Below, piece after piece: positions 35,065 to 44,672 of a stretch of 64,000 nt of DNA (its first letter is position 1; each line of letters begins with the position of its first letter). The stretch is from the NCBI GenBank assembly GCA_947488845.1, contig CANLBM010000015.1, positions 1-64,000 on the forward strand, in the 5' to 3' direction. The stretch is from an uncultured Sphingomonadaceae bacterium (GTDB lineage Bacteria > Pseudomonadota > Alphaproteobacteria > Sphingomonadales > Sphingomonadaceae). The position numbers and the translations under genes were made by a program. Below the pieces are notes generated by a model, which saw only the letters and a program-made list of their open reading frames with translations, searched no databases and was not told where the DNA came from.

Positions 35065-37014
35065 TTATTCAGCCGCCTTGGCATCATCTTTCTTGTCACC
35101 GTCTTCCGAGTCATCGACTTCGGAGAATTCGGCATCGACAACATCATCGTCAGCCGCCTTGGCCGCGGCATCTGCTGCTGCAGCATCACCGGCGTCACCG
35201 CCTGCTGCCTGCTCGGCTTCGTAGATCTTCTGACCCATTTGCATGGAAACCTGTGCCAGCGCTTCGGACTTGGTCTTCATCGCTTCGGGATCGCCACCTT
35301 CGATGGCTTCCTTGGTTTCCTTCACCGCCGCTTCGATCTGGCCTTTGAGGTCGGCGTCAATCTTGTCGCCATGCTCTTCAAGCTGCTTCTCGGTGGTGTG
35401 GACAAGGCTTTCGGCATTGTTCTTGGCTTCTGCCTCGGCACGCCGTTTCTTGTCTTCTTCGGCAAATTTTTCGGCATCCTGAACCATCTGGTCGATATCG
35501 CTATCGCTCAGACCACCGGAAGCCTGGATCTTGATCTGCTGTTCCTTGCCCGTGCCCTTGTCTTTCGCGGACACGTTGACGATGCCGTTGGCATCAATGT
35601 CGAAGGTCACGTCAATCTGCGGCACGCCACGCGGTGCGGGCGGGATACCGACCAGATCGAACTGGCCGAGCATCTTGTTATCCGCTGCCATTTCGCGTTC
35701 GCCCTGAAAGACACGGATCGTCACCGCGCCCTGATTGTCATCGGCGGTCGAGTAGACTTGCGATTTCTTCGTCGGGATCGTGGTGTTGCGGTCGATCATG
35801 CGGGTGAATACGCCGCCGAGGGTTTCGATACCCAGCGACAATGGTGTCACGTCGAGCAGCAATACGTCCTTGACGTCGCCCTGCAAAACGCCTGCCTGAA
35901 TGGCGGCGCCCATGGCTACAACTTCGTCAGGGTTCACGCCAACATGTGGCTCCTTGCCGAAGAATTTCTGTACCGTTTCGCGAACCAGCGGCATGCGGGT
36001 CATACCGCCGACCATGACGACATCGTCGATCTCGCTGGCTTCGACGCCGGCATCCTTGAGAGCCTTCTTGCAAGGGTCGAGCGTGCGCTTGACGAGATCG
36101 CCAACCAGCTTTTCCAGATCGGAACGGCTGATCGATTTGACCAGATGCTTTGGTCCGTTCTGGTCTGCAGTGATGAACGGCAGGTTGATTTCGGTGGTTT
36201 GCGCGCTCGACAGCTCGATCTTTGCCTTTTCGGCAGCTTCCTTGAGACGCTGCAGCGCGAGCTTGTCCTTGGTCAGGTCGATGCTCTCGGCCTTCTTGAA
36301 GTCAGCGGCGAGAAATTCGACCAGCTTGGCATCAAAATCTTCACCACCGAGGAAGGTGTCGCCGTTGGTCGACTTCACCTCGAAAACGCCATCGCCGATT
36401 TCGAGGATGGAAATATCGAATGTACCGCCGCCAAGGTCATAGACGGCAATCGTCTTGCCTTCGCTCTTGTCGAGGCCGTAGGCCAAGGCAGCTGCGGTTG
36501 GCTCGTTGATGATGCGCAGCACTTCGAGACCGGCAATCTTGCCGGCATCCTTGGTGGCCTGACGCTGGGCGTCGTTAAAATAGGCAGGTGTGGTGATCAC
36601 GGCCTGGGTCACGGTTTCGCCCAGATAGGCTTCGGCCGTTTCTTTCATCTTCTGCAACGTATAGGCAGATATCTGCGACGGGCTGTAATCTTCGCCGCCG
36701 GCTTTCACCCATGCGTCGCCGTTGCTGCCCTTGACGATCTCGTAAGGAACCAGCTCCATATCTTTTTTCGTCATCGGATCATCGAACCGGCGACCGATCA
36801 GACGCTTTACGGCAAAAATGGTGCTTTCCGGGTTGGTCACTGCCTGGCGCTTGGCCGGCTGACCAATCAGGCGCTCGCCATCCTTGGTGAATGCGACGAC
36901 AGACGGGGTCGTCCGTGCGCCTTCCGAATTTTCAATTACCTTTGGCTTTCCGCCATCCATAACGGCAACACAGCTGTTGGTGGTGCCCAGATCGATTCCA
37001 ATAACTTTACCCAT
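35065..37014 (-). CDS. dnaK: Chaperone DnaK (Hsp70)
   Basis: The nucleotide-binding domain starts [17 protein letters not shown], followed by phosphate loops ([22 protein letters not shown]) and the linker ([12 protein letters not shown]). The substrate domain and a Gly/Ala/Asp-rich lid tail ending in AKAAE follow. ATG 37014 gives 649 aa, the usual start MGKVIG; an upstream ATG at 37029 is rejected. With DnaJ and GrpE (46696-47295) it folds and disaggregates proteins. An RpoH-type promoter lies about 85 bases upstream. Confidence 0.98.
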   Translation of the reverse strand: MGKVIGIDLGTTNSCVAVMDGGKPKVIENSEGARTTPSVVAFTKDGERLIGQPAKRQAVTNPESTIFAVKRLIGRRFDDPMTKKDMELVPYEIVKGSNGDAWVKAGGEDYSPSQISAYTLQKMKETAEAYLGETVTQAVITTPAYFNDAQRQATKDAGKIAGLEVLRIINEPTAAALAYGLDKSEGKTIAVYDLGGGTFDISILEIGDGVFEVKSTNGDTFLGGEDFDAKLVEFLAADFKKAESIDLTKDKLALQRLKEAAEKAKIELSSAQTTEINLPFITADQNGPKHLVKSISRSDLEKLVGDLVKRTLDPCKKALKDAGVEASEIDDVVMVGGMTRMPLVRETVQKFFGKEPHVGVNPDEVVAMGAAIQAGVLQGDVKDVLLLDVTPLSLGIETLGGVFTRMIDRNTTIPTKKSQVYSTADDNQGAVTIRVFQGEREMAADNKMLGQFDLVGIPPAPRGVPQIDVTFDIDANGIVNVSAKDKGTGKEQQIKIQASGGLSDSDIDQMVQDAEKFAEEDKKRRAEAEAKNNAESLVHTTEKQLEEHGDKIDADLKGQIEAAVKETKEAIEGGDPEAMKTKSEALAQVSMQMGQKIYEAEQAAGGDAGDAAAADAAAKAADDDVVDAEFSEVDDSEDGDKKDDAKAAE

Positions 37015-37096
37015 AATTCCCTCAATCAATTTTCTAACATTAGCAAAATTGCCGCCCGGCCCTAGTTAAATGGCACCGTTACGGCTTCGCAATGCG

Positions 37097-37124
37097 ATAT
37101 AGGTGGCATTTTTCTTGGCACAAG
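37097..37124 (-). promoter_or_regulatory. RpoH (sigma-32)-type heat-shock promoter of dnaK
   Basis: On the minus strand CTTG (37124-37121) is followed after 18 bases by CTATAT (37102-37097), which matches the alphaproteobacterial heat-shock consensus CTTG-N17/18-CYTATNT. The start would be about 75 bases from the dnaK ATG. No CIRCE repeat is visible here. Confidence 0.75.
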
Positions 37125-37206
37125 GCATCGGACATCCTACATTTGAAAAATCAACGCAAAACACCCATATCGGGATGGATTTATTAGGGTTAACTGAGGT
37201 GTCAGA

Positions 37207-37656
37207 ATGAATAAGATTTCCATCATGCTCGCCGCATCGGCATCGCTATTGCTGGGTTCCTGCGGTCAGGGAGACATATTGTTCGCCGATAACGCTGTGG
37301 TCAATCTGTCCCCGGTCGAGGGCAATCCTTCTGCTGGCTATATGGATCTGCATGGCGGGCGCGTCGATGTTGAACTGGTCGGTGTCACTTCCGACGACGT
37401 TCTCCGCCTGGAAATGCACGAGACGATCGAGAAAGACGGAATGATGAGCATGGAACCGCTTAAGTCAATTCCGGTTCCGGCAGGGAAGACCGTGAAACTC
37501 GAGCCCGGCGGAAAGCATCTGATGATCTGGGGCGTCGGCAACTATTCAAAGCAGCGTGGGCTGTTGAAGATGATATTGATCTATTCCAACAATGACCGCA
37601 TCGAAATTGACGCGGTGATCAAGAAGGCCGGTGACCCCGCACCCGTTGCCGAATAA
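37207..37656 (+). CDS. PCu(A)C family copper chaperone lipoprotein
   Basis: A lipoprotein signal ends LLLGSC, so it sits in the periplasm, membrane-anchored. The copper motif is visible as M-H in LEMHETIEKDGMMSM and H-x-M in KHLMIWG, with the usual spacing for PCu(A)C proteins, which deliver Cu(I) to cytochrome oxidase. 149 aa is typical. It is divergent from dnaK and followed 12 bases later by the HExxH protein. Confidence 0.9.
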   Translation: MNKISIMLAASASLLLGSCGQGDILFADNAVVNLSPVEGNPSAGYMDLHGGRVDVELVGVTSDDVLRLEMHETIEKDGMMSMEPLKSIPVPAGKTVKLEPGGKHLMIWGVGNYSKQRGLLKMILIYSNNDRIEIDAVIKKAGDPAPVAE

Positions 37657-37668
37657 TCGGGAATCCGA

Positions 37669-38118
37669 ATGACCGGCCGTGCGCTGACCGAGGCGGAAAT
37701 TGGATTATGCATGTCCATTTTCGGCGAGGCAATCGACTATGACCGGGTCACGGTGTTCAACCGCAAATGGTGGCTGTTCCAGAATCCACGCGTCACCATG
37801 GCACCGGATGGCAATCTCTGGTTTCACCCGAAGAGCAATCTCTTCTGCGACGATTTCTGCGGGTCACCGCGCAATATCCAAGCGCTGTTCATTCACGAAA
37901 TGGTCCATGTCTGGCAACATCAGCAGGGGGTATTCCTGCCCTTGGCGCGCTATCCCTTCGCCCGATATGATTATGAACTGCTGCCGGGGAAGATTTTCTC
38001 CGAATATGGCGTGGAACAGCAGGCAGAGATCGTCAGCCACTATTTTCTGCTGAAGCAGGGCGCCCAATTGAAAAATGGCTACCGCATCGCAGATTATGGC
38101 GGACTGCTGCCATTCTGA
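37669..38118 (+). CDS. HExxH (zincin-like) protein, Vgr-related in sphingomonads
   Basis: The 149-aa protein has H-E-M-V-H (FIHEMVHVWQHQQG) near residue 79, the zinc site of gluzincin-type peptidases, with nearby Cys pair (FCDDFCGS). Similar sphingomonad proteins are annotated as Vgr-related or DUF4157-like from recall; no secretion-system gene is near. No signal peptide is visible, so it is probably cytoplasmic. Catalysis is inferred from the motif only. Confidence 0.8.
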   Translation: MTGRALTEAEIGLCMSIFGEAIDYDRVTVFNRKWWLFQNPRVTMAPDGNLWFHPKSNLFCDDFCGSPRNIQALFIHEMVHVWQHQQGVFLPLARYPFARYDYELLPGKIFSEYGVEQQAEIVSHYFLLKQGAQLKNGYRIADYGGLLPF

Positions 38119-38196
38119 GAAACTATGCAGGCAGAAACGAAGATGGCCGGGAAGCATTGCCGCCCGACCACCATTGTCTGCCAGATTGCCGATTGC

Positions 38197-38871
38197 CTAG
38201 AAGCGATAGGCCAGTCCGGCGCTGACAACCCATGGATCGATTCTGTGGCGCGTCCGCAAGACTTCGGTGCTGCCGGCAAACCAGCGCGCCGTCGTGTTGA
38301 CGAAGTAGCGCTTTGCATCGACGCTCAGGCCCAGCCCATTGTCACTGATCGGCAGATCGAACCCGGCCTGCAGCGCGAAGCCGACCTTGTCGTTCATTTT
38401 CTGCCGCGTGGCGCCCAGTGCCCGAGCGGTGTCACCAGCCTTTTCGTCGATGAAAATGAAATAGGTCGGTCCGGCTCCGATATAGGGCTTGAACCCGGTG
38501 CCATCACCGAAATGGTATTTCGCGGTCAGCGTCGCGGGGATGATATTCGCGTTGGAGACCAGCCCTGCCCCATCCAGCGGTCCGGTACCGGTAACGTCAT
38601 GCTGGGTGACGCAGCAAATGGTTTCCAGCGAGATATTCGGTGTGAAAAAATATTCAGCGGCAATCGTCGGCACGAAATTGTCATCGGCCTCGGTCTGTGT
38701 GCCAGCCGGCAATCCGATATTGTCGAGTTCGACCGAGGTGATCTTGCCATCGGGTGCCACCAGCGTGGCCAAAGCCTTGACTTGAATCTTGCCGTCGGTT
38801 GAGCCGGCGATTGCCGTTCCGCTCATCGCCAATGCCGCGACGGCTGCCGCGAACTTCAGTGTATTCTTCAT
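38197..38871 (-). CDS. ompW: OmpW family outer-membrane protein
   Basis: ATG 38871 gives a clean signal peptide (MKNTLKFAAAVAALAMSGTA) and a 224-aa eight-strand barrel protein. The family pattern is present: TEADDNFVPTIAAEYFFTPN, ISLETICCVTQHDVTGTG, LTAKYHFGDGTGFKPYIGAGPTYF, and a C-terminal Phe (AGLAYRF). OmpW forms a small hydrophobic channel for the outer membrane. The pair of Cys in the family loop (ICCVTQHDV) is conserved. It converges with the HExxH gene. Confidence 0.93.
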   Translation of the reverse strand: MKNTLKFAAAVAALAMSGTAIAGSTDGKIQVKALATLVAPDGKITSVELDNIGLPAGTQTEADDNFVPTIAAEYFFTPNISLETICCVTQHDVTGTGPLDGAGLVSNANIIPATLTAKYHFGDGTGFKPYIGAGPTYFIFIDEKAGDTARALGATRQKMNDKVGFALQAGFDLPISDNGLGLSVDAKRYFVNTTARWFAGSTEVLRTRHRIDPWVVSAGLAYRF

Positions 38872-39084
38872 ATGATCCGGTCCTTGTGCACTTGCTATCT
38901 GGTTGGTGACCGGAGCCACTAGCTGGGTGGCAAAATAGCGGACATACGCAATTTCCCTGAGCAGGAACCGAGATGCTGTGCCGTCCGGATCAGAGCGCAG
39001 CAGAGCAGGCCTATGCAGACCTCTCGGCGTACCAGTGCGAAGCCTGTTGATGCAGAAGTGCCGTTCCGTCCATCGGCGAGTTGA

Positions 39085-40473
39085 TTAGGGCAGCAGCCCC
39101 AGCTTTGACCGCATCATCCAGCGCGCCAGCATCAGCACGGAGACGACGCCCAGTCCCCCGGCCAGTCCCGTCCAGATGCCGACGCCTTCCCATCCCTGCC
39201 AGAAGGCAAGGCTGGCACCAAGACCGATGCCGATGAACCAATATCCCATCAGCGCGAACAGCATCGGCATGGTCGTATCATGCAGGCCGCGCAACATGCC
39301 GGCACCGACCACCTGGGCGCCGTCGACGATCTGGAAAATGGCGGCTATCGCCAGAAAGCTGACGGCCAGTGCAGCGACCTCGGCATTGCCGGGCGCGCTG
39401 GCATCGATGAACATCGAGATCAGAAAATCGGGAGCCAGAACGAACACCAGCGCCATCGCTGCCATGAACGATGTACCAAGAATGAAGCTGACCCAGCCCG
39501 CACGCTTGATTGCGGCATGGTCTTTCCGGCCATATTGAATTCCCACGCGCACGGTCGCGGCCTGGCCCAGACCCATTGGCACCATGAATGTCAGCGCAGC
39601 GAGCTGCAAGGCTATGGCGTGGGCCGCTACCGAAGCCGTACTGATCAGCCCCATCAGCAGGGCTGCAAAGCCGAATACAGAGCCTTCCAGTCCCATGGTC
39701 ACGGCTATCGGCAGGCCCAGCTTCCACATCGCGCGAAAGCGCTGCCAGTCGCTGCGCCAGAAGCGACCGAACAGATGATAGCGGCGAAAGCGCTTGTGGC
39801 GCATCACGACGATCGCCATGCCGGCGAACATCAGGACATTGGTCATCACGCTGCCGATACCGGCACCGATGACGCCAAATTCCGGGACTCCGAACTTGCC
39901 GAAAATCAGCGCATAGTTGAACAGGGCATTGGACAGCACGGCAATGACGCTGATGATCAGCGCCCACACCGGTTGTTCAAGCGCCGAGATAAAATTGCGC
40001 AGGATTATGAAGAACAGGAACGGCAGGATCGACCACATATAGGCGCTGATATAGGTGCCGGCGATCGCAGCGAGATCCGGTTGCTGGCCGAATGTCACCA
40101 ACAGGGCTTCGGTATTCCAGAGCAAGATCCAGAACGGCAGGATCACCGCTACCGCTGCCCACAACGCTTGCCGAAACGTGCGGCGCACGTCGCGGACGCT
40201 GTGTTGCATCCGGCCGATTTCGCTGGCCATCATCGGGGCGGAAGCGGTTATCAACCCCATGCAGAAAATTGCGGCGGTCATCGCCAAGTTAAAGCCCAGC
40301 GTTGCCGCCGCCAGTTCGCGCGCGCCGAGCCAGCCGAGCATCAGCACATCGGTCGCCCCGATCAGCGCCATTGTCAGGTTCGACAGGATCAGGGGCCAGG
40401 CGAGCGAGATGGTGGCGCGCAGTTCATGCCGCCAGGGGTGTTGCTCTCGCAGACTCGGGGACACGTGGGTCAT
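39085..40473 (-). CDS. MATE family efflux transporter (NorM-like)
   Basis: Twelve transmembrane helices in two homologous halves over 462 aa. The first half has TISLAWPLILSNLTMALIGATDV and the second a similar block (LGLPIAVTMGLEGSVFGFAALL). MATE pumps export drugs or metabolites using Na+ or H+. Specificity cannot be inferred. It stands alone on this strand, with repeat-free flanks. Confidence 0.93.
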   Translation of the reverse strand: MTHVSPSLREQHPWRHELRATISLAWPLILSNLTMALIGATDVLMLGWLGARELAAATLGFNLAMTAAIFCMGLITASAPMMASEIGRMQHSVRDVRRTFRQALWAAVAVILPFWILLWNTEALLVTFGQQPDLAAIAGTYISAYMWSILPFLFFIILRNFISALEQPVWALIISVIAVLSNALFNYALIFGKFGVPEFGVIGAGIGSVMTNVLMFAGMAIVVMRHKRFRRYHLFGRFWRSDWQRFRAMWKLGLPIAVTMGLEGSVFGFAALLMGLISTASVAAHAIALQLAALTFMVPMGLGQAATVRVGIQYGRKDHAAIKRAGWVSFILGTSFMAAMALVFVLAPDFLISMFIDASAPGNAEVAALAVSFLAIAAIFQIVDGAQVVGAGMLRGLHDTTMPMLFALMGYWFIGIGLGASLAFWQGWEGVGIWTGLAGGLGVVSVLMLARWMMRSKLGLLP

Positions 40474-40541
40474 CGCCGCGCGTTAGCCCAAGCCGTCCCG
40501 CTAAGCCAGAGAAACCCCGCGTTGGTTAGTGATCCGTCCGC

Positions 40542-40832
40542 TTATCTGGGGTCTTTGGGATAGCCGCGGGTTCCATAGCAATCATCGTCGAGCCGTCCGT
40601 TGCGGTCATAGCCGTCGCAGCCGTCATTCTTGTCAATGAAATAGCCGCCGGCCGCACCGGCTGCAGCGCCGATTGCAGCACCTTGCAACACGTCGCCACC
40701 GGTAATCGCGCCAATGGCGGCACCGGCCGCAGCACCCGCGCCGGCACCTTCGGCCGCATAATTCCCGGCACAAGCCGAAAGACTGATTGCAGCTGTTCCG
40801 GCCAGTGCCAGTTTGCTTGCTTGCTTAATCAT
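40542..40832 (-). CDS. Glycine-zipper lipoprotein, 96 aa
   Basis: ATG 40832 gives MIKQASKLALAGTAAISLSAC with lipobox LSAC, so it is lipid-anchored. The body has two glycine-zipper helices (GAGAGAAAGAAIGAITGG, AAIGAAAGAAGGYFID) and a charged acidic tail with two Cys. Such 17-kDa-antigen/SmpA-like lipoproteins stabilise the cell envelope. A longer frame starting at 40991 is rejected since it lacks the signal. Confidence 0.88.
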   Translation of the reverse strand: MIKQASKLALAGTAAISLSACAGNYAAEGAGAGAAAGAAIGAITGGDVLQGAAIGAAAGAAGGYFIDKNDGCDGYDRNGRLDDDCYGTRGYPKDPR

Positions 40833-41051
40833 CGTCCTACTCCTCAAAAATCTGCCCCGCTGGCAAATGAACACGCCGGCTTGCCGATGGCTCCCTGGGC
40901 GGAGACAAATCACCGGCCGGAGCGCGTCATCCGCGCGACCAACTGCGTCTGCAATCACGCCGGAATTACGAATTGCCGGATCTGCTTTCATTTGATACCA
41001 TCTCCTTGTTGTGCAAGCGGCCCAACCCGCGCTTGCCCAAATGGTGACCTT

Positions 41052-42212
41052 ATGAAATTGTCAGATTATGATATGTCCGCTTCGCGCGGATTTCTTTCGC
41101 ATTTCCAGATTATCGATATTGACCTTCCCGATATTTTTGCCCCGGTTGTCGAGGCAGCAGAAAATCTCTCCGGCCTGATGACCACCGGCCGGATACGGCA
41201 CTGGCTGGACCGCCTGCCCGCGCTCGACCTGACCGAATGGGCGGCCAACGCGCCGGAAGAGCAGGTTCGCGTGGCGATGGTCCGCTATTCCTTTCTGGTG
41301 CAGGCCTATGTCTGGAGCGAGAGCGAGGCTCCGGCCGCGCTGCCCGCCAATCTCGCACGACCCATCGTAGCGCTGGCGGACCGGCTCGATCAGGCCCCGT
41401 TGCTGCCTTATAGCGGCTATGTGCTCGACAATTGGGCGCAGCTTGACCGTGACGGCCCGATCACCCTCGACAATGTCTATATGGTCCAGAATTTCTACGG
41501 TGGAGCGGACGAAAACTGGTTTGTCCTGATCCATGTCGCAATCGAAGCTGCCGCTGGTCCGCTTCTTGGCCTCGCCTGCGATCTGGTCAAAGCAGTCTGT
41601 GAGGAAGATACCGCCAAAACGACGGCGCTGCTCGAGGAGATGGACAGCCACTGGAACACGGTAAACGCGATATTCGACCGGATGCCCGAACGCTGCGATC
41701 CCTATATCTATTATCAGCGGGTGCGGCCCTATATCCACGGATGGGCCAATAATCCGGCGCTGCCCGACGGGCTGATCTACGAGGGAGTCGCGAAATATGC
41801 GGGCAAGGGCCAGTCGTTTCGCGGCCAGACCGGATCGCAAAGCTCGATCGTTCCGAGCATGGATGCATTGTTTCAGGTCCAGCACGGCAATGACCCGTTG
41901 CGCAGTTTTCTCGACGATCTGCACGCCTATCGCCCGGCCCAACACCGGCGTTTCATCGAGGATCTGCGCGAACAGAGCAAATTGCGCGAGTTCGCCATAG
42001 CCTGCGGCGATCCGGCGCTCAGGGCGGCTTTCAACGCCAGCGTCGAGCAGGTGGCACGCTTTCGCACCCGGCATCTCGAATATGCCGCCAGCTATATCAA
42101 CAAGCAGGCGTCGAACGGCAAGGGCAATGATACCGAAGTCGGTACCGGCGGCACGCCGTTCATGAAATATCTGAAAAAGCACCGCGATGAAAACCGGGCG
42201 CAACTGATCTGA
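41052..42212 (+). CDS. Indoleamine 2,3-dioxygenase-like heme protein
   Basis: The family match is clear from the C-terminal block: heme-ligand His341 in RTRHLEYAASYI and the following GTGGTPFMKYLKKHR. The substrate-pocket region (YGGADENWFVLIHVAIEAAA) also fits. IDO opens the tryptophan ring to N-formylkynurenine; bacterial members may use other indoles. ATG 41052 gives 386 aa, which is typical. It is followed by a GntP-type permease 98 bases later on the same strand. No kynurenine-pathway gene is nearby. Confidence 0.9.
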   Translation: MKLSDYDMSASRGFLSHFQIIDIDLPDIFAPVVEAAENLSGLMTTGRIRHWLDRLPALDLTEWAANAPEEQVRVAMVRYSFLVQAYVWSESEAPAALPANLARPIVALADRLDQAPLLPYSGYVLDNWAQLDRDGPITLDNVYMVQNFYGGADENWFVLIHVAIEAAAGPLLGLACDLVKAVCEEDTAKTTALLEEMDSHWNTVNAIFDRMPERCDPYIYYQRVRPYIHGWANNPALPDGLIYEGVAKYAGKGQSFRGQTGSQSSIVPSMDALFQVQHGNDPLRSFLDDLHAYRPAQHRRFIEDLREQSKLREFAIACGDPALRAAFNASVEQVARFRTRHLEYAASYINKQASNGKGNDTEVGTGGTPFMKYLKKHRDENRAQLI

Positions 42213-42310
42213 ACGGAACATGGCAATATAAGCCCGAGTGACGGTTTTAGCAGTTGCACCTCCGACTTGACCTCTGCCATTAGGCGGCGGTCAGGTTTGG
42301 GGGGACATTC

Positions 42311-43669
42311 ATGCTATCGGCAATCGGACTAATCGGCGGACTGGGACTGCTCATCTGGATGACGGTGCGAGGCGTCAATATTCTGATCGCCGGGCCGGTC
42401 GCCGCCGCGATTGTCGCGTTCAGCAGCGGCATTGCCTGGCTGCCCCCGCTCGCCGCAGCAGGTGCACCTGATTTCGCCACCGCTTATATGGACGGTTTTG
42501 TCGGCTTCTTTCAGAGCTGGTTCTTCATGTTCCTGCTCGGCGCGATATTCGGCGAGATCATGGGTGCCAGCGGCGCTGCCGCCAGCGTCGCCCACTGGGT
42601 GATCGAAAAGATCGGGATCAAACATGCGGTGCTCGCCGTGGTCGCCGCCTGCGCGATCCTTACCTATGGCGGGGTCAGCGTGTTCATCGTGTCGTTCAGC
42701 GTCTATTCGCTCGCCGTCCATCTGTTTCGCGAGGCGGACCTGCCGAGACGGTTCATTCCTGCAGCCCTGGCCTTCGGGTCGGTGACATTCACCATGACCA
42801 GCGCCGGCAGCCCGGAAATCCAGAATCTGATCCCGATGGAATATCTTGGCACCAACGCCTATGCCGGCTGGCAGGTCAGTCTGGTGGTTGCGCTGTTCAT
42901 GGCGGTGTCCGGCCAGTTTTGGATCAACCATATGGTCCGGCGGGCGGTCGCCAGAGGCGAGCATTTTGTTGGTCGCGAAACGGACGACCAGAATATCGAC
43001 TATGGCACTCTGCCCGCGCCGCTGCTCTGCATCCTGCCCCTGGTCGCAGTGCTGGTGATCTTTCTGGTCTTTCAATATCCGCAGGACATGGGGCCGCTGT
43101 CGGCGATACTGCCGCAGGAATCGCTTGATAAATGGGCGTTGGTGGCGGCGCTGGGTACCGGCGCAATGGTCGCGCTGATGGTCGGCTATCGGAAACTCAA
43201 ATCGATGCCGGAAGCTTTCTCGCGCGGTGCGACGAGCGCGGTAGTCGCGATTACCAACACCTGCGCGGTTGTCGGCTTCGGGTCCGTCGCCAAACTGTCA
43301 CCGGCCTTTCAGGAAGCATTGGTCATGGTGCAGAATATTCCGGGCAGTCCGCTGATCGGAGCCGCTGTTGCGGTCACCGTGATCGCCGGCCTCACCGGCT
43401 CGGCATCGGGTGGCCAGTCGATCGCGCTTCCCCTGATCGCGCCCCATTATATCGATAGCGGCGCGCAGCCCGACGAGCTGCACCGCGTTGTCGCCATTTC
43501 CTCCGGTGCGCTCGATAGCCTGCCGCATAACGGTTATGTCGTGACCACAATCCGCGCGGTTTGCGGGGAAACGCACCGCGATGCTTATGGCGCGGTGGGT
43601 GCGTTGACTGTGGTGATACCGGTGATCGGGACGATCATGGCGGTGGTACTGTTCGGGATATTCGGCTGA
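42311..43669 (+). CDS. GntP family permease
   Basis: About 12-14 hydrophobic helices in 452 aa. The family landmarks are present: LLGAIFGEIMGASGAAASVAHW, a repeated charged loop, GLTGSASGGQSIALPLIAP, and the SGALDSLPHNGYVVT segment. GntP proteins import gluconate or related hydroxy acids with protons. Ribosome site GGGGG precedes ATG 42311. Its link to the upstream dioxygenase is only positional. Confidence 0.92.
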   Translation: MLSAIGLIGGLGLLIWMTVRGVNILIAGPVAAAIVAFSSGIAWLPPLAAAGAPDFATAYMDGFVGFFQSWFFMFLLGAIFGEIMGASGAAASVAHWVIEKIGIKHAVLAVVAACAILTYGGVSVFIVSFSVYSLAVHLFREADLPRRFIPAALAFGSVTFTMTSAGSPEIQNLIPMEYLGTNAYAGWQVSLVVALFMAVSGQFWINHMVRRAVARGEHFVGRETDDQNIDYGTLPAPLLCILPLVAVLVIFLVFQYPQDMGPLSAILPQESLDKWALVAALGTGAMVALMVGYRKLKSMPEAFSRGATSAVVAITNTCAVVGFGSVAKLSPAFQEALVMVQNIPGSPLIGAAVAVTVIAGLTGSASGGQSIALPLIAPHYIDSGAQPDELHRVVAISSGALDSLPHNGYVVTTIRAVCGETHRDAYGAVGALTVVIPVIGTIMAVVLFGIFG

Positions 43670-43757
43670 CCATAGCCCGCTTCCAGCGGATTGCCAGCGC
43701 TGATCAATGGAAGATTTGGAAACATCTTTTCCACGGTGGACAGATTATCGGGCTACC

Positions 43758-43772
43758 TAAGATATTATCTTA
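43758..43772. promoter_or_regulatory. Perfect palindrome TAAGATA-T-TATCTTA
   Basis: A perfect 15-base palindrome between the convergent GntP-permease and PadR genes. It shares TAAGATAT with the dyad in the padR leader. It is AT-rich, so a protein-binding site is likelier than a terminator. Confidence 0.45.
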
Positions 43773-43845
43773 AATAACCCGATTATTTATCTGTTACAAA
43801 ATATTTATATGAAGGATGCTCTGCGCAAGGAGCAGCAGATTATTG

Positions 43846-44457
43846 CTACTTCAGCCGCTCGATCCTGCTCGCCGCCTCGTCGATGATTGCGGTGACTTCC
43901 AGGATTTTGTCCGATCCCTTGTCCTCGTCGCCGAGCCGGATCGCGATCGCGCTCTTGAGGTTGTGCATGGCGCGGCGAACCGATGCGCCATCGCTGGCCT
44001 CGCCCATTTTCGACACGCCTTCCAGCCGTGCGAGAATCTCGGCAATCTGCGCCTCGTCCTCTTTCAACCTTGCGGAACCCGCTTCAGTGATCGAATAGAT
44101 TTTCTTGCCGTCGCCATCGACCGCTTCATCGATCAGGTCCATTTCCGCCATCAGGGTCAGCGTCGGATAGACGATCCCCGGACTGGGCGCATAATGGCCG
44201 CCGGTCAGTTCCTCGATGTGGCGGATCAGGTCATAGCCGTGCCGCGGTTCTTCCGCGATCAGGTGCAAGGCCAGAAGTTTCAGTTCGCCGCGCTGGAACA
44301 TCCGTGCGCGCCTTTTGCCCTTGGCGCCTTCAAAGGCGGCCTGGGCGAAGGCCCGGGCAAATTTCTCGCCAGGCGATCCGCCTCTTCCGCGGCCTCTGCC
44401 CCGTCCCCGGCCAGATCCGTCGTGGCCACCGGGTCCAAATTTCATTCCATGTCTCAT
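43846..44457 (-). CDS. PadR family transcriptional regulator
   Basis: The winged-helix domain follows a disordered Gly/Arg-rich N-terminus (GRGRGRGRGGSPGEK). Family marks are ELKLLALHLIAEEPRHGYDLIRHIEELTGGHYAPSPGIVYPTL and a charged C-terminal dimerisation helix. Such proteins usually repress a neighbouring transporter or themselves and respond to toxic compounds. A dyad 16-41 bases upstream of the start suggests autoregulation. 203 aa is normal. Gly/Arg repeats on the N-terminus may bind DNA nonspecifically. Confidence 0.92.
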   Translation of the reverse strand: MRHGMKFGPGGHDGSGRGRGRGRGRGGSPGEKFARAFAQAAFEGAKGKRRARMFQRGELKLLALHLIAEEPRHGYDLIRHIEELTGGHYAPSPGIVYPTLTLMAEMDLIDEAVDGDGKKIYSITEAGSARLKEDEAQIAEILARLEGVSKMGEASDGASVRRAMHNLKSAIAIRLGDEDKGSDKILEVTAIIDEAASRIERLK

Positions 44458-44472
44458 TTTTGAATCTTTCTT

Positions 44473-44498
44473 TATATCTAAGATGTTCTTAAGATATA
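44473..44498. promoter_or_regulatory. Operator-like dyad in the padR leader
   Basis: TATATCT-N12-AGATATA (44473-44498), overlapping a perfect AAGATATATCTT palindrome at 44491-44502. It is 16 bases from the padR start, where an autorepressor would be expected to bind. Confidence 0.5.
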
Positions 44499-44672
44499 TC
44501 TTTATATTATCTTTGCAATAAGATCATGGGAAAAAATATATAAGCGTTTGAAAATTCGTCACTATATCCTGCAAATATTGACGACCGGCAACGACCGGGA
44601 CTTGCGTCAAAGCTATTGGACTCACGACCACAAGCTGTTAATCGAACAGTTAAAATCTAGATGGAGCTACCT

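Noticed and set aside
35239-37065. Long open frame opposite dnaK (608 codons)
   Set aside because: Antisense frame created by the codon bias of dnaK on the other strand; no family features.
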